In this document: positions 23,418-36,211 of the stretch, piece by piece | How the letters are laid out: each line of letters begins with the position of its first letter | Position numbering within the stretch: the stretch's first letter is position 1 | DNA from: Bisporella sp. PMI_857 | Taxonomy: Eukaryota > Ascomycota > Leotiomycetes > Helotiales > Helotiaceae | Direction: 5' to 3' | DNA: 64,000 bases | Assembly (NCBI GenBank): GCA_021307315.1 | Contig: JAJSPD010000032.1 | Location: 248,001-312,000 of the forward strand | Notes under the pieces: generated by a model | The model's input: only the letters and a program-made list of their open reading frames with translations | Database searches by the model: none | What the model was told of the DNA's origin: nothing | Translations under genes and position numbers: made by a program

Positions 23418-24360
23418 ATGTCGACCCTCCAGGAAATTACCACCGAAGGGGAGTGGGATGCTCATACCGCGTCGCTCCCAGCAAGCACCCTTCAGATCAT
23501 CTATTTTCATGCGCCATGGGCTGCTCGTATGTTCTCCTCTCTATCAACAGTACACCGAACCGTTATGCCCATTTGTATTTTATTCTAATTCCAGCTAGCC
23601 TGCAAAAATATGACAACAGTCCTCCAAACCCTCGCCTCCTCATATTCCGTCACAAGTCCTCTATCTACCTCCTGGGTGTCTATGAACGCGGAGGAAGTTA
23701 TCGACGTTAGTGACAAATTTGATGTCACAGCAGTCCCATATCTCGTCCTGACACGGAACCAACAAGTACTTGAGAAAGTTAGCGGAAGTGATGCAACCAA
23801 GGTACGCGCCGCAATCGAGAAACACGCCAAAACCCCCACCTCTTCTACCACAAGCAACGGAGTCAATACGGGCACTACGATTGATACTCCTGCAAAAAGC
23901 CTCGACGAGTATGCGTCAACAGCGTCAGGTCCTGTCACGGCCCCAGAACTCACATCAAGCGCAATCAAGGAAGACAAGGAAGATCTGCAGGAACGTTTGC
24001 AGAAGTTGGTTAAGGCCGCGCCGGTTATGCTATTCATGAAGGGAACTCCGAGTGCACCACAATGCGGTTTTTCCAGACAAACGGTCGCGCTCCTGCGAGA
24101 GAAGTCTGTCAAATATGGATTCTTCAACATTTTGGCAGACGATGAGGTTCGGCAGGGTCTTAAGGAATTTGCAGATTGGCCAACTTACCCTCAATTGTGG
24201 GTTGGAGGTGAACTGGTCGGTGGCCTGGATATTGTGAGTTGAATTAGCATGATGATTCGTCCTAACGTGAAGCTAATTATATTGACAGGTCAAGGAAGAG
24301 TTAAGCAATGATCCTGATTTCCTAAGTGCATACAGTGTAGCAAAGACCGCTACTGCTTAA
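23418..24360 (+). CDS. Monothiol glutaredoxin, Grx3/Grx4 type (Trx plus CGFS Grx domains)
   Basis: Three exons, 23418–23526, 23599–24233 and 24289–24360, encode 271 aa. The first acceptor is CTAG at 23595–23598; only this AG restores phase and gives HAPWAAPCKNM. The N-terminal thioredoxin-like domain has a single Cys (WAAPC, Cys38) as usual for this class. A Ser/Thr-rich linker (about 130–165) leads to a glutaredoxin domain with PQCGFS (Cys192), WPTYPQLWVGGELVGG and a short C-terminal helix. Such proteins bind [2Fe-2S] clusters with glutathione. In yeasts and moulds they carry the iron signal to transcription factors (Aft1, Php4, HapX) and deliver iron in the cytosol and nucleus. Length and domain order are standard. 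Confidence 0.95.
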
Positions 24361-26449
24361 TGAGAGACAAATCGTAGCAAAATCTTACCCAACCGATGAT
24401 TCTAGCTGCTAGAGGTCACCCCAGCTCATAAGTTGATACAAGTGCTTTGCCAGAGAGTGAAAAGATATATATCAGGTTTCTCAAGTGATAAACACATGCC
24501 CGCTGTCAGATTGACCTTCTCTAAGAGCAATGTCAGAACACCATAGTCGACTCAAGGGGAACAAACGCTCAGCTTTCCGAGTTAGAAGAGTCGAGAAGAG
24601 GTGTCATTTATAACTATAGTGATAGACACTATTTTTTATTTTTTTATATTTTTACCGGAAATGGAAATTGAATTTCAGAACTCGTAGCCTTATTCAACAA
24701 TTTTGTTGTCGCGCCTTCCAAGCCGCTCTTCCTTTGAATTACGCTGGGGTACTTCTCCCAAAGTTGGGTATTAAATGGTTTTCTATCAGCTTTTCTATAA
24801 GCGCTTGGAGAACTGTAATACCCATTCATTTACATCAACGGGGATAGCATTCGATGTTCCAGATACGTTTGTCCTTACCTTCCTTGCCCACTAACATTTG
24901 AATCATATTCCTTGCTTTCTTCAAAGACGTATCCTGTCTTCACGATCAATGGATACCCTGTAGATATTAGGAATATTTTAAAAATAAATCCTTGATCCGG
25001 ACATTCTTGATTTCAACAGAGCACTATACAGATTCTGGAACGATTAAGTGGCGACTTACGAACTTAGAAGCCGCCCTCTCCAAGCCTCTAAACCGTGCCA
25101 TTATATGTTTCTCTAGTGCGGTAATTGAGAAGCAAGTGCCAGCCAGATTGAGGCATCATTCGGCGCGAGCTAGATATGAAGTTTGGTCTGCCAAATCCGT
25201 ACTTAATCATTGCTTTCTCACACTGATCGCCACGCAGATGTGCACTGTCATAACCTTTCCTGCTGTTGTATGATCTGTAGCAGATATCAATTAGTATTCT
25301 GTAGTACGAGACTTGGAGGTCTATGCTGGACCCTGGCGCATATGGAAATTAGATACGCTCGATCTTTTACAGAAGACAGCATGTACTCTAAATAGGCGAA
25401 ACGGTCGATGATGTTGTCTGCTCTAATACCCATATAAACTACGATCTTGTAACTGTATGGGATATTCTGTTGGTGTACCTATTTCTGTTGTTAAATATTT
25501 AGCGTCACATGTGTGTTCTATGCTCTTAGAACTGCCTGGGAGTCAAATTGATGCTTTGTGAGCTTCGTTCAATATAGATACCCTTCTACACTAGTTATGG
25601 ATGTTGTAAGTTAGCGACGTATCTTCATCTCCGAGGGCATGAAAAAGCTCTCCATTGCACATGCAGTTCCTTTGCTTGTTATAAGCTCTGCTTTTATACT
25701 TGAACTCTTGGGCTACCTTCTATTCAATTTGTTGACAGCTTAGACATCATTGTATGTTTGTAAAGCATGGTACTATGATCGCTCACCTGAAAGGACCTGA
25801 CTTTTTATGACTATAACAAATTTCATAAATTTCTCAATTTTCAAGGGGGGGGGGGTTTCCTCCCCTTACGCCAAGTTCTCCTCACACATCGATAGAAGAG
25901 TTAAGGTGCCACGTGATCCACCTAGCTCATAGCTGCGATCCATAGCAGATTCTCTCAAATATTCCTAATACTTTGCTGTACCATGGCTTAGGAAGTATGA
26001 TTTCTTGCAATTTTGTTGCTGGATGTCAGTTTGCTGCTACTTCCTTTACTCACTCTGGTTGAGAAATAAAAGGTAAATCTTAGCACAACTGCCAACACTT
26101 AACCTCTTACCGCAATCGATATTTTCATGCTGAACATTATTTTAATAAAGCGAAAAGCAAAGTCTCTTTTGCAAAAAATAAGTCTACTGAAATGTCTTAC
26201 AATTAATGAAACATTGACAAGCATACAAAGTAAAAAGATAATAACCGTGTCAAAAACCAACCTTCTATTTCTCACCCGTAGTGCCACTGTCTCAACAAAT
26301 TAGACTATTCATGGAACCGGGCGGTATTAGGTCCTTGCTGATAACTACAAGACCTACAATCCCTAAATAAAATATATCTCCGAACTTGATTTATACCTTA
26401 GCTACAACCTTCTGAATTACATATTAGGTACTGTCTACTCATGTTATCT
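24361..26449. other. Gene-free AT-rich region
   Basis: A 2.1-kb stretch with no recognisable gene. Short frames at 24829–24644 (minus) and 24992–25273 (plus) are motif-free. A G-run lies near 25846–25856 and T-runs near 24635–24655. It may contain decayed repeat DNA, but I see no matching ends. Confidence 0.45.
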
Positions 26450-27865
26450 TCATGGATAAACAGGTGGATAATCACTATCCGGAATCTCTAGCACGTCATG
26501 ATAATAAGTCTTATTCTGCTGCCCCTTCCACTGATTCACAATCGCCGGCAACACAGTTCGTCCATTATGCACGACGCATGTATCAGGTACCGGCTGCGCA
26601 GACCATTTCTTCGTGTTGAAGATCCCAGGATAACTCGAATTATAATACCTTTGCGCGAGCGGCGGACTCGCGCTCCAATTTCTAAGGGTGTCTCCGGTTT
26701 TGGCTGCGACGTGTGAGAAGACGTTGGCACCGACGTCCCAGCGGCCGAGCGTGTGGAGGTCCCAGTTCGCGGTCACAGTCGAGATCTCGGAATAGTGGTT
26801 GTAGTAGTGTGAGTCGGTGGTCCCAATGAGGTTCGTCGGTATTGAGTCGCCAAGGAGGATGCTGAAGACGCGGTTTTGGATGCCGTAGGTTTCATTCTCA
26901 TCAAAAGTTATGAGAACGAGGGTGTTATTCATAAAGTTCCTGTCAGTAAGAAGTGGGTTGAGGAAGTTGTAGAGCCATTGACCTGCCACGGTTATGCTTG
27001 AGTCGTGACCATCGCTTGTCATGTTGGGTGCTGTTGTTATATTAGTCAAGTTAGTCAATATTTGTGTTTCATGAAGAATGTACTTATGAAAAGCCATTGA
27101 GGTAGCGCCGCTGCCTTGAGATCGTCGAAAAATAGAGTAGTATTCTTAATCTTGGAGATGCGGTCGGCTTTATTGACTACGGAGTTGTACAGAATCTCGG
27201 GGCTGAGTTAAGGTGTTAGTGACTACGAGGCATTATACTGGAAAGATATACTTGTGTTTGCGGACGTATGCATTGGCTCCAGTCTGTTGATTTACCCAGG
27301 CATTGCCCTGATAGCCTGTGTATGGCATATCTTCCTGGTAAAGTGCCCAACTAATTTGTTTGTCTTCAAGCAAGTCAACCACAGAGGAGACGTTCTCGGG
27401 AACTTGGGTGAAGGGATCACCATTAAGACCGAAGTAGTCGCTGTCACCTTGTCAGATATTTTGTAGATATTCCGCGACGAGATATATACCCTCCTACGGC
27501 AGCCATGTAATTAGGTTCACTCGGGTGGGTTACAGCAATTTTGTTGCTCAGTATTATCCCTTTTTCTGCGAAATACTTGAAATTGACTGTTCCACGGTCA
27601 ATCAAATTTCTTTCAAGAGACACGAGAAGCAACGTACCATCGCCTGCTGCCATTTCAAAGTTAGTATTCTCGAACCATATCGAGACGTACCGATCAAATG
27701 CTTTGCCTTTGACAATGGAGGCTGTTGCACACTGTACCAGGCCGCCTTGAAACAAACATGATTAGCTTTCATAATCATCTGTCATTTGAACTTGCCCTGC
27801 CCAGAAATTGGGAAGCATAATTATAGAAACCTACCAGCAAAGGCCACGATTTTACGAATGTACAT
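26450..27865 (-). CDS. Secreted acid phosphatase (phosphoesterase family)
   Basis: Six exons, 27865–27835, 27745–27638, 27586–27490, 27440–27252, 27202–27084 and 27030–26450, encode 374 aa in frame. The first 31-nt exon supplies the start of a short signal peptide (MYIRKIVAFAGGLVQCATA). Then come KGKAFDRYVSIWFENTNFE, VTHPSEPNYMAAVGGD, EDMPYTGYQG, TPNMTSDGHDSS and LVLITFDENETY, the ordered motifs of fungal phosphate-repressible acid phosphatases (PF04185-type). DGHD and FDENE are likely metal and active-site residues. Several NxS/T glycosylation sites fit secretion. The Ala/Thr-rich spacer usual after the signal peptide is missing. It scavenges phosphate from external esters. It diverges from the oxidase at 28848. 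Confidence 0.92.
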
Positions 27866-28847
27866 CCTTGAGAAGAGCAATAGTCTGACCGCAAACCAAT
27901 AAGGTATTTGGACAGTGTGAGACAGTTCAGAGAAATAATGAATCCGAGGCGCCAGAATTGCTCAACACAATATCGAGTACGGCAATATCCCTCCGTGTAG
28001 TTTGTCTATCCTATTGTCGGCACTTCTTGAGATGAATAGGCACTAATGTAGTCTCGACCTGCTGCAAGTCTGTCTTCCGGGTGAATAGAGGGAGAGACAG
28101 AGAGAGAAGAGCTTAAGAACAGGAAGAAAATAGCGTCATCGTAAACACGACAACTTCGGAACATCCCACGAGCAGGGAAGAGATTTAATACTGGATAACA
28201 GGCTATGAAGGAGCATAGGTCCTCTCCTTTAGACCTCTATCTTGGGCCTAGGGCATCTCCTAGACACACACTCACACGATGCAGCAGTTCGTGGGTCATC
28301 AGGTATTGCCACTTAGAGCACAGTGTATGGGCGTGGTAGGCAGGTGTGTTCAATAGGAAGAGAATGATTGGCAATTCATTGTCGAGCAGGCTCAAATGCA
28401 CCATGCGGTACACTGGAGGGATCTCTTGCATGGGTACAATGGGCACAACAAGCTCTTCCACCGTTGAAACTAACGTCAGACTAAGACCCAAAAAGGTAGG
28501 TCACTGTGCCAAGGTTGGAGTACCCGTTCGAGCCGCCGATGGGGGTTATCCTCGTCATCTCTAAATTGCTTTGCACCCGTGGGGAGGTAGCATCATGTCA
28601 TTGGAAGGCTTGGCTGATCAGCTTCAGGGGTCGTAGACTGGACCATCACATCTTGATCACTTTCTCATTTCACTATTCGCAGGACTTTGGCTATTCCTCG
28701 TGGTACTGGCCGTCTTCCAACTCTAGAAGGCTATTTCGTTTTGGCTAGCTGGATACTATCACTGACAGCTTATCTATACTGCGTGGACATGTAAAGTCGC
28801 GCTTGAAAGAAGTCCATCTAAGAGCACGGGGTGGCGACACTGTCGCG
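27866..28847. promoter_or_regulatory. Divergent promoter region (acid phosphatase / multicopper oxidase)
   Basis: A 982-bp gap between opposing start codons, containing both promoters. Short minus-strand frames here overlap antisense frames and are not credible. No specific binding site is claimed. Confidence 0.5.
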
Positions 28848-31094
28848 ATGCCTGTGCACAACACCGACCGCGCCTCTTCGCAGCGCGATAGTATCGATAG
28901 TCTGGATAATCTTGAGATGCGTGATCGTGGAGATGGAGGATCTGCGGAGCGACTTCTGCCAGATGGCGATGACTTAGGTGCAACAGGAGGGCAAAAGCGC
29001 AAAAATATATCGCGTGTGTAAGTACTTATTTGAAAATTACTGCGACGTCTGAAACTAGGCCTAATTTCCAGAGACATGTCTTGTACATGCATGTTATTCC
29101 CCACCAGCCGAAACTTTCCATCGCTAACTTGAACTTTCTGTAGTAAATTAGGATGTGCTATTGTTGGACTTATGGCTGCCGCCATGGCAATCTCTGTTGC
29201 AGTGACTTTGATCATTGGAAATTTACTCGTCAAAGAATTCAACAAAATTGAGGATAAGGCTTTCGGGGACTTCCGCAGACCAGCAAAAGACTATATTCTG
29301 GATCCCGCTTGGGACTTTGACGCTCCTCGCCAAACAAGGACATATAAATGGACTATAGTTGATATTGAAGGAAATCCCGATGGAGTCTTTCGCCCACTGC
29401 TCACAATAAATGGCCAATTTCCGGGACCGCTGATTGAATGCAATGAGGGTGATACTTTGTCTATTGAAGTGGACAATCAAAGTGTTAACTCGACCGCGCT
29501 GCACTTCCATGGCATCTTCCAAAATGGTACGAACTTTATGGACGGCACTCCGGGACTTACCCAATGCCCAATTGCTCCTGGTCGCACATTTCGATATGAT
29601 TTTACAATCTCTGGACAGTCAGGAACATATTACTATCATGGACATGTGGCTCTACAAGCATCTGATGGTCTGTTTGGCCCACTTATCGTGCATTCCAGGG
29701 ATGAAAGAATGTTGCAGAAGATTCCTTACTCATCTGACCGAGTCTTGATGGTCCAAGACTATTACCATGATCCTAGTAGCGTACCCCTTCTGACTTCTCT
29801 TGAGTCGGGTAACGAAGGCGCTCCAATTCCAGATGGGGCATTGATTAATGGCCTGAATCAAAGGGACTGCTCTGCACTTCCTCATCGAAAGTGTGATAAT
29901 TTTACAGCTACGTTACCATCTTTCAACTTGGCCGCTGATGCTAATCATCGTCTACGATTCATCAATGTTGGGGCGCTGGCAGCTTTCCAGGTGTCTGTGG
30001 ATGAACATGAATTTTCTATAACCGAAGTAGATGGGACAGACATTTTCCCTGTGAAGGAAACAAGTCTTCTAATTAATGCTGCTCAACGATACAGTTTAGT
30101 GATACGGACTGACCAGGCTACTGCTAAATCTTTCTGGCTTCGCGCGAGGATGATGTCACATTGCTGGAATGAGCCCGACAGCCCTGGTAATGGGGCCAAT
30201 GAAGTGAAGGCTGTAGTTCATTATTCTCCCGAGTTCGAGTCTATTTCTGAGATAATGGCTCACCCTTCAACTACAAACTCCGTTGAGCACGCGATACAAT
30301 GCAAAGACATGAACACGACAGCCTATATTCCAGTGGCTTATAGACCTGCTCCTCACGTAGCAGACCATAGCTACTACCTTCGCTCTAATATCGAGATCGG
30401 AGACTGGCGACTGGAAAGAGGATTTTTCAACACATCCACTTTTAGGCCTAATCTTCAGGAACCAACTCTTCATAGAACCATAAAAGGACTGGCAAGTGGC
30501 AATGCATCATTCACTGCTTCAAGTTCCACGGACGGCGTGAATTCGGTAGCTTATGATCTTAAGAATAACTTTTTAATTCAGCACTCCGGAATCAAGATTG
30601 TGGACTTGATCATACAAAACTTTGATGAAGGAAATCACCCAATGCATTTGCATGGCCATAAATTCTGGATCCTAGGACAAGGTCATGGATATTTTCCTGG
30701 GTATGAGGCGCTTGGTATGAAAGAGAATGGCCATGGTGTTCTTGAGAGCCACGAAGGTATGCTGGAACATCTCATGACAAGAGATGTCGCCTCCATAGAG
30801 GGGTATGGTTGGCTTGCACTGGTTAGAATGTTTCCAAGATAGCTCATGAGAGTATTGCTGATTTGTTGATAGAGGTTTGTGGCAGATAATCCAGGTGTAT
30901 GGGCTTTCCATTGCCATATGGCCTTTCATTCAGAAGCCGGCCTAGCGATGCAATTCCTGAGCCGTGTAGACGAGGTTGCCAAATGGAAAGTCCCAGAGGA
31001 AAGTGCACGCTTATGTCAGGCTAGTCTGGAAGAGTTGGAGAAGGGTAGTACCCCGAAGGATAGCCTGTGGTTTGGCTCAGGAATTGGACGGTGA
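28848..31094 (+). CDS. Membrane-anchored multicopper oxidase (laccase-like)
   Basis: Three exons, 28848–29017, 29144–30821 and 30873–31094, give 689 aa. Instead of a signal peptide there is a hydrophilic, acidic N-terminus (about 56 aa), then one hydrophobic helix at about 58–83 (KLGCAIVGLMAAAMAISVAV...), so a type II membrane protein with an outward catalytic domain is likely. All four copper motifs are present: ALHFHG near 177, YYYHGHVALQ near 222 (HGH rather than the common HSH), HPMHLHGH near 556 and HCHMAFHSEAGLAMQ near 630. Such enzymes oxidise phenols, pigment precursors or metal ions with reduction of O2 to water. Fet3 ferroxidases are anchored at the C-terminus, so this is a different subgroup. 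Substrate unknown. Confidence 0.92.
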
Positions 31095-33164
31095 AAGCGA
31101 ATCAACAAAATATATTATCAGAACGGCCGCTCCTCATGCCAGTCCGTGCTACAAATAAGCATTGGGTAAGCCATTCTTGCATAGCAAATCGTGGTCTCTC
31201 CCTAACATCAGACAAAGGCTCGGATCTGCTCAATGCTGCAATAACTTCTATTGCGGGGCAAAGTACGGTACGAAGATCAATAGCGCTCGATCAATAAGGA
31301 AGCCGATTAAAACTTTGCAGGATTTTGAAAGGATGGTGAAACATCCTCTCTTTAAGGAGCGATTGTTGCCAAGAGGCAGAATCTTGTAGCAACAATATGC
31401 AGTCTTGCGTAAGATCTTATCAATGAAGAATATATGAGGATCCGGCGTCTGGATATATCTTAAACATAATAGATTACATAGGCACACCAAAGACATTCAT
31501 ACAAGGTTGAAGCAATTCTTCGGAGATAAGCGATCTTAAGTCCTCTTTATTTAAAGTATTTTCGCAAATGGCGGTTGAGTTTTGGAATAGAGGAAGAGAA
31601 GTTTCTACTGTGCTTGTTTCTCTCAATGATGATCGAATCTCGAGTGGAATGAGTCATTGAGTCATTTACAGGTCCCAGCGTGGGCTAAGATGGAATTGGT
31701 AAGCAGGAGCAGCAAGCTGCCATTCAGCGGCTGTGACTAGGTTAGGGGGCATTAAAAGAGGACGAGTCTCTTTGCTGCCTCAAATCGTTGCCGGAAACCA
31801 CACTCCCAGAGATATATATTGTGGCAATAATTTGCAATCGAACCGACTATTCCGTAAACCCCACGAGCATTCTTGTGGGCATTTTCTGCTTACGTGACCC
31901 CCGTTGCAGCGGCCTACGGTGGTAGAAGCTGCCGATACTTTGGGCCTTGAAAGGGAGCAGCCAGTGACGTCCGTTGATCAACCCCCGCCCACGACTCAGC
32001 CTTGTGAATGCAGGTCCACTATCTCGACCTCACTTTTCACACCGTCAACATCTCGTGGTGTATGTCGCATTCAATATTGGCCTCATTTGCGTCATTCCAA
32101 GGCATTTGGAATACTGCGAGAGTTCCGTGTTTACCGATCGAAAGATTCTCGGGCACGCCGTAACAAAGAAGCTTCAATTTGTAAGATATTGGACTCGACT
32201 AGATCAAATGCAACAGCGAAAGAATTGGCACTGACTTCCTTCCAGTTGCTTCAGGAACCTCCGGGCCTATCTCCTTACTGCTCCGTCCCACACACTTCTA
32301 TCTGCGGACCATTCTATAGCTTTGACTCGACGAAGCCTGGTCGGCGCATCTGCTGCAGAACTTGCCAACAACAAGCAAAGTTAGTAGGCGACACGTTGGT
32401 CGCCGAAGGTCCACTTGAGGCCAATCTGCAATATTACCTTGCATCGACGTAGGCTGCGCGTTGCTTTGCGACATCATTCCAGCGGTTTTGCCTCTCGATT
32501 CCGCCACATTTTAGAACAGTCGCAGTTGTTTGTCCAGCCGAGATTTAGAAGATCATCCGTACGCTGGGGTGACGGCTAGCGCAACCATTTTATTGAAGGT
32601 GGGAAGGTAGACACATCATTGAGTAAGCCAGTAAGCGGCTGGGTGTCGCATAAAGCCGCAATATTGCACTGGCAGTATTCTATGCTGGTATATGAGAGTT
32701 CCTTAGCGCCTAGCGCAATTGATCCAAGATCTTAAGGGGTTGGCATTGCGAGGGACTACGCCAGGAGTGATCTAGTTGAGGACTCAATCGCAAGTCCGAC
32801 AGAAGGGAGGCAGCCTATATACGCGGTCAAGACGGTTAACATCGAGATCTGTGTATGGACATAAGGCCTGCTGTCAGCTGCATCTACAGCCCTATCTCCA
32901 CCAGTTACCCTCAAAAGACCCTGTGTCTGATCTAGCCGACTGTGGTTTGGAATTGGAGAACGGGTTAACCGCCACCCAGAAGACGAATCTTATTGGACAC
33001 ATCACCGTCAAGGTCTGATTAGACCCGCGTAGCAACTGTGAGCACTCGATAAAAGGCTTCTCTATTAGTGAGATACGGGTCCATTCCCACTTTACTGTGT
33101 GATTATACTATCAACGTCTTTTACGTTGTGCTCTCCGCCCGCACTTAGGGAATTATTATTGATC
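31095..33164. other. Gene-free region upstream of the Zn2Cys6 regulator
   Basis: A 2.07-kb gap. The longest open frame (31904–32452, plus) lacks an ATG start, has no motif I recognise and has overlapping competitors, so I do not call it. The region likely includes the 3' end of the oxidase transcript and the promoter of the regulator. Confidence 0.5.
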
Positions 33165-36100
33165 ATGACACCAACGCCCCCTTCTACCACCTCCTCGAGT
33201 GCCGGCGGGCACTCTCCAGATACCCAATACCGGGTCGTACGGAAGAGAAACCGTGTGCCTTTGTCATGTGGGCCGTGCAGGCACAGGAAGTGAGTTCTGA
33301 TTTTACTATCCTCCCCTGTTAGCAATGTGTTCCTGGAGATATTCGGTGATATTGACCCGTTGCAGGTTGAAATGTAATCGTTCCAACCCGTGCGAGAACT
33401 GCATTAGGAGAGGGGATGCCTCCTCGTGCTCCTATGCGGCGCCGGGTACCCGGAAGAAGAATCAAAGTCAAGGAGCAACCACACCTGATGATATGCAAAA
33501 CCGTATTGACCGTTTAGAAGGCTTGGTTCTCTCACTCATGACCAATGGTGCACAATCTGCCGGTCCAGCTGCAGCCGCAGCAGCGATTTCACGTTCGCAA
33601 AGCAACAGCACGGGGTCTCTATCCTTTCCCCTCGACGCAGAGAGAGGAGATGATAACATGATAAGAGAGGAAGAAGAAGATGAGGAAAGTGACGTTGAAG
33701 GCGTTACTAATTCTCTTGGTGTCTTGAAAGTTGATCCGGATAGGGGTAAAGCGATGTATTTCGGTGATTCCCACTGGCATATGGTGCTTGCGGATGTAAG
33801 TTAAAACTATGCTCATTCTTGTCTCTATGGCTTCGCTTGGCCACAGCCATTCATCGGATAGACGCAGGGCACCACACTCTGTCACGCTATGAATATTTCG
33901 CTTGGCAGGTGTCGTGTTTCTGTTCACAGATCTAGAACCGTCATTCTCGACTATAACAACAGACACGCAGAGATAAAAGTTCCTATTTAGAGTAGTGGAA
34001 TGCTAACATTTTTATTAGATTGCTGAAGTCAAAAATTACTTCTCGCAACATAAAAAGGACCTCGAAAATAATTACGAAAGAATCAAGCAGTCAAAACCAA
34101 ACGCTACTATAGGCGGACCGACCTTTCTTTTCAGTTCGAATGTTCAGGCAACGGACACTGAGCTTCGAGCTGAGATACCCTCCAAGTCAGCTGTTGACAA
34201 ATTAGTTACCAGATATTTCAATTCATACGATCCAGCTGTTCATATACTTCATTCACCTACATTTCACAATGAGTTGCGTGATTACTGGCAAAATCCTGCC
34301 CAAACTAGCCTAGTATGGCTCGGACTTCTTTATTCTATAATGTGTCTTGCGATGCAATCTTATCATAAAATTGGAGACGAACCTCCTGAATGGAGAGGTA
34401 ATTAATGTTGCTCTACTATTGCTCCGGTAACATGACTGATATAACACAGGACGAACGCTTGACTTAGCGGCGGAGTATCGACTGCGAACAGTCCAATGCC
34501 TAATTAATTCAGATTACACAAAACCTGTGAACTATACAATAGAGACATTACTTCTCTATGTTCATGGCGAATGGTCAAGTCGTTGGGATGCGGAGGTAGG
34601 TATCTGGGTCATTGTAGGCATGATAGTCCGTCTGGCGATGAGAATGGGCTACCACAGAGATTCGAGCAATTATCAGAGCATCACACCATACCAAGGAGAA
34701 ATGAGACGGCGAGTATGGGCGTTTATACGCCAACTGGATACGATGTTCTCCTTCCAGCTTGCTCTACCTGGGATGATCAGGAATAGTGATTGCGATGCTA
34801 CAATACCTAGAAATATATTCGAGGATGAATTCTCACCTGAGTCCAAAACACTGGTAAGTGACTTCTATTACTGAACCCTGCATTCGAATTTAAGTCTCTT
34901 GCGTTAATGTATTTCTGTTAATCGAGTCATATTTAGCCTCCAAGTCGGCCGTCCACAGAACCTACACCCATTTCTTACATGATTACTAAATCTAAGATTG
35001 CCTTTGAGTTTGGTGCTATTCTCGAAGAGATCAATGCTGTCGATGGCAGACACATTAGCTACGATGACGTTATGAAGAGGGATAATCGACTTCGGGAGGT
35101 GAGAAACGCGATGCCACCTCATTTAAAGCTTCGACCTATGGAGGAATGCACCCATGATCCAGCGACTCTACTTATGGAAAGATTCAATCTGGATATTATG
35201 TGGCAGAAGACCATATGCGTACTTCATCGTAAATACCTTGCACGAGCTCGAGTAAATCAACGTTACGCTCATTCGCGAAGGGCTTGTGTTGATGCTTCGA
35301 TGGAGATTCTGCGGCATCAGGCGAAGCTTCACAGAGAGGCGGAACCTGGTGGACGGATGCGGACGATGAAATGGTATATCTCATCGCTGACAAAGCAAGA
35401 TTACCTTCTGGCAGCGATGATTGTATGCCTTGATTTACATTGCGACTCAGTTTCCGAGGCTTGTGCAGATCCCTCCAAGTATAATAGATACTTCTGGACA
35501 CCTGCTGAGCGTGAAGCGATGTTGAAAGCAATTGAGACGTCCTACGAACTATGGAATGAATCCGCGGAATCATCAGTTGAAGCTTATAAAGCATCAAATA
35601 TCCTTAGTGTCTTGCTTAAGAAGCTCAAGCAACCAAAGCCTGCTAAGGTTGAGGCCCCTACCCCTACTACTGCTGAAGTTTTCGCTCAATTCGACCAAGA
35701 GAAACCAGAGCACTCGGCAGCAATGACTTTAGGGATGCTCTCCGGTGGGCTGTCTCCCAACTCTGCTGCTATGTTCAATAATGTGGCCCAGTCGCCTCGA
35801 GGAGCGTACTATCCCGGCTACGATGTTCCCATGGGTGACTCGACTGGCACAGGTTTGACTCCCAACTTTGCCTCAGATGCTTCCAATTCATTCGGAGCCC
35901 TGAATGGAGTGGCATCGCCATTCTCAGTCTTTGGCAATACAGGAAATGGTGCTGGCTTCGAGATGCCGACGAACCTTGATTGGGCATGATTGCACCTTGA
36001 AGTCCAATATGATATTATGCTAATGTATGCTTAGGAAGCATGGGACTCGTACATACAGAACGGTAATAGCGTCGATCCTGTATTTCAGTTCTATCCCGCG

Positions 36101-36211
36101 AATGATCAAAATCTCAACCAAGACGGGCAACCAACTCAAAATCAGCAGCCAACTGGGCAGTCAAATTTTGGCAATAGTGTATTCATGGGTGCAAATACTC
36201 CGGGAAGGTGA
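33165..36211 (+). CDS. Zn2Cys6 transcription factor with fungal-specific regulatory domain
   Basis: Six exons, 33165–33289, 33366–33795, 34019–34397, 34450–34853, 34937–35983 and 36035–36211, give 853 aa. Residues about 35–65 form the zinc cluster (SCGPCRHRKLKCNRSNPCEN...), split by intron 1, and a coiled-coil-like helix follows (NRIDRLEGLVLSLMT). The middle is the fungal transcription-factor domain (DPAVHILHSPTFH; RVWAFIRQLDTMFSFQLALP). The last intron (35984–36034) has a GC donor with a good GCTAAT branch and TTAG acceptor. Splicing turns a stop-adjacent end into NLDWEAWDSYIQNG and adds 58 residues, a typical C-terminal tail. Without splicing the protein would end at 35989. Intron 2 (223 nt) is unusually long here. 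Targets unknown; the next gene is an alpha-amylase. Confidence 0.9.

Noticed and set aside
31904..32452. 182-codon plus-strand open frame
   Set aside because: No ATG at its start, no recognisable motif, and competing frames overlap it; probably chance.
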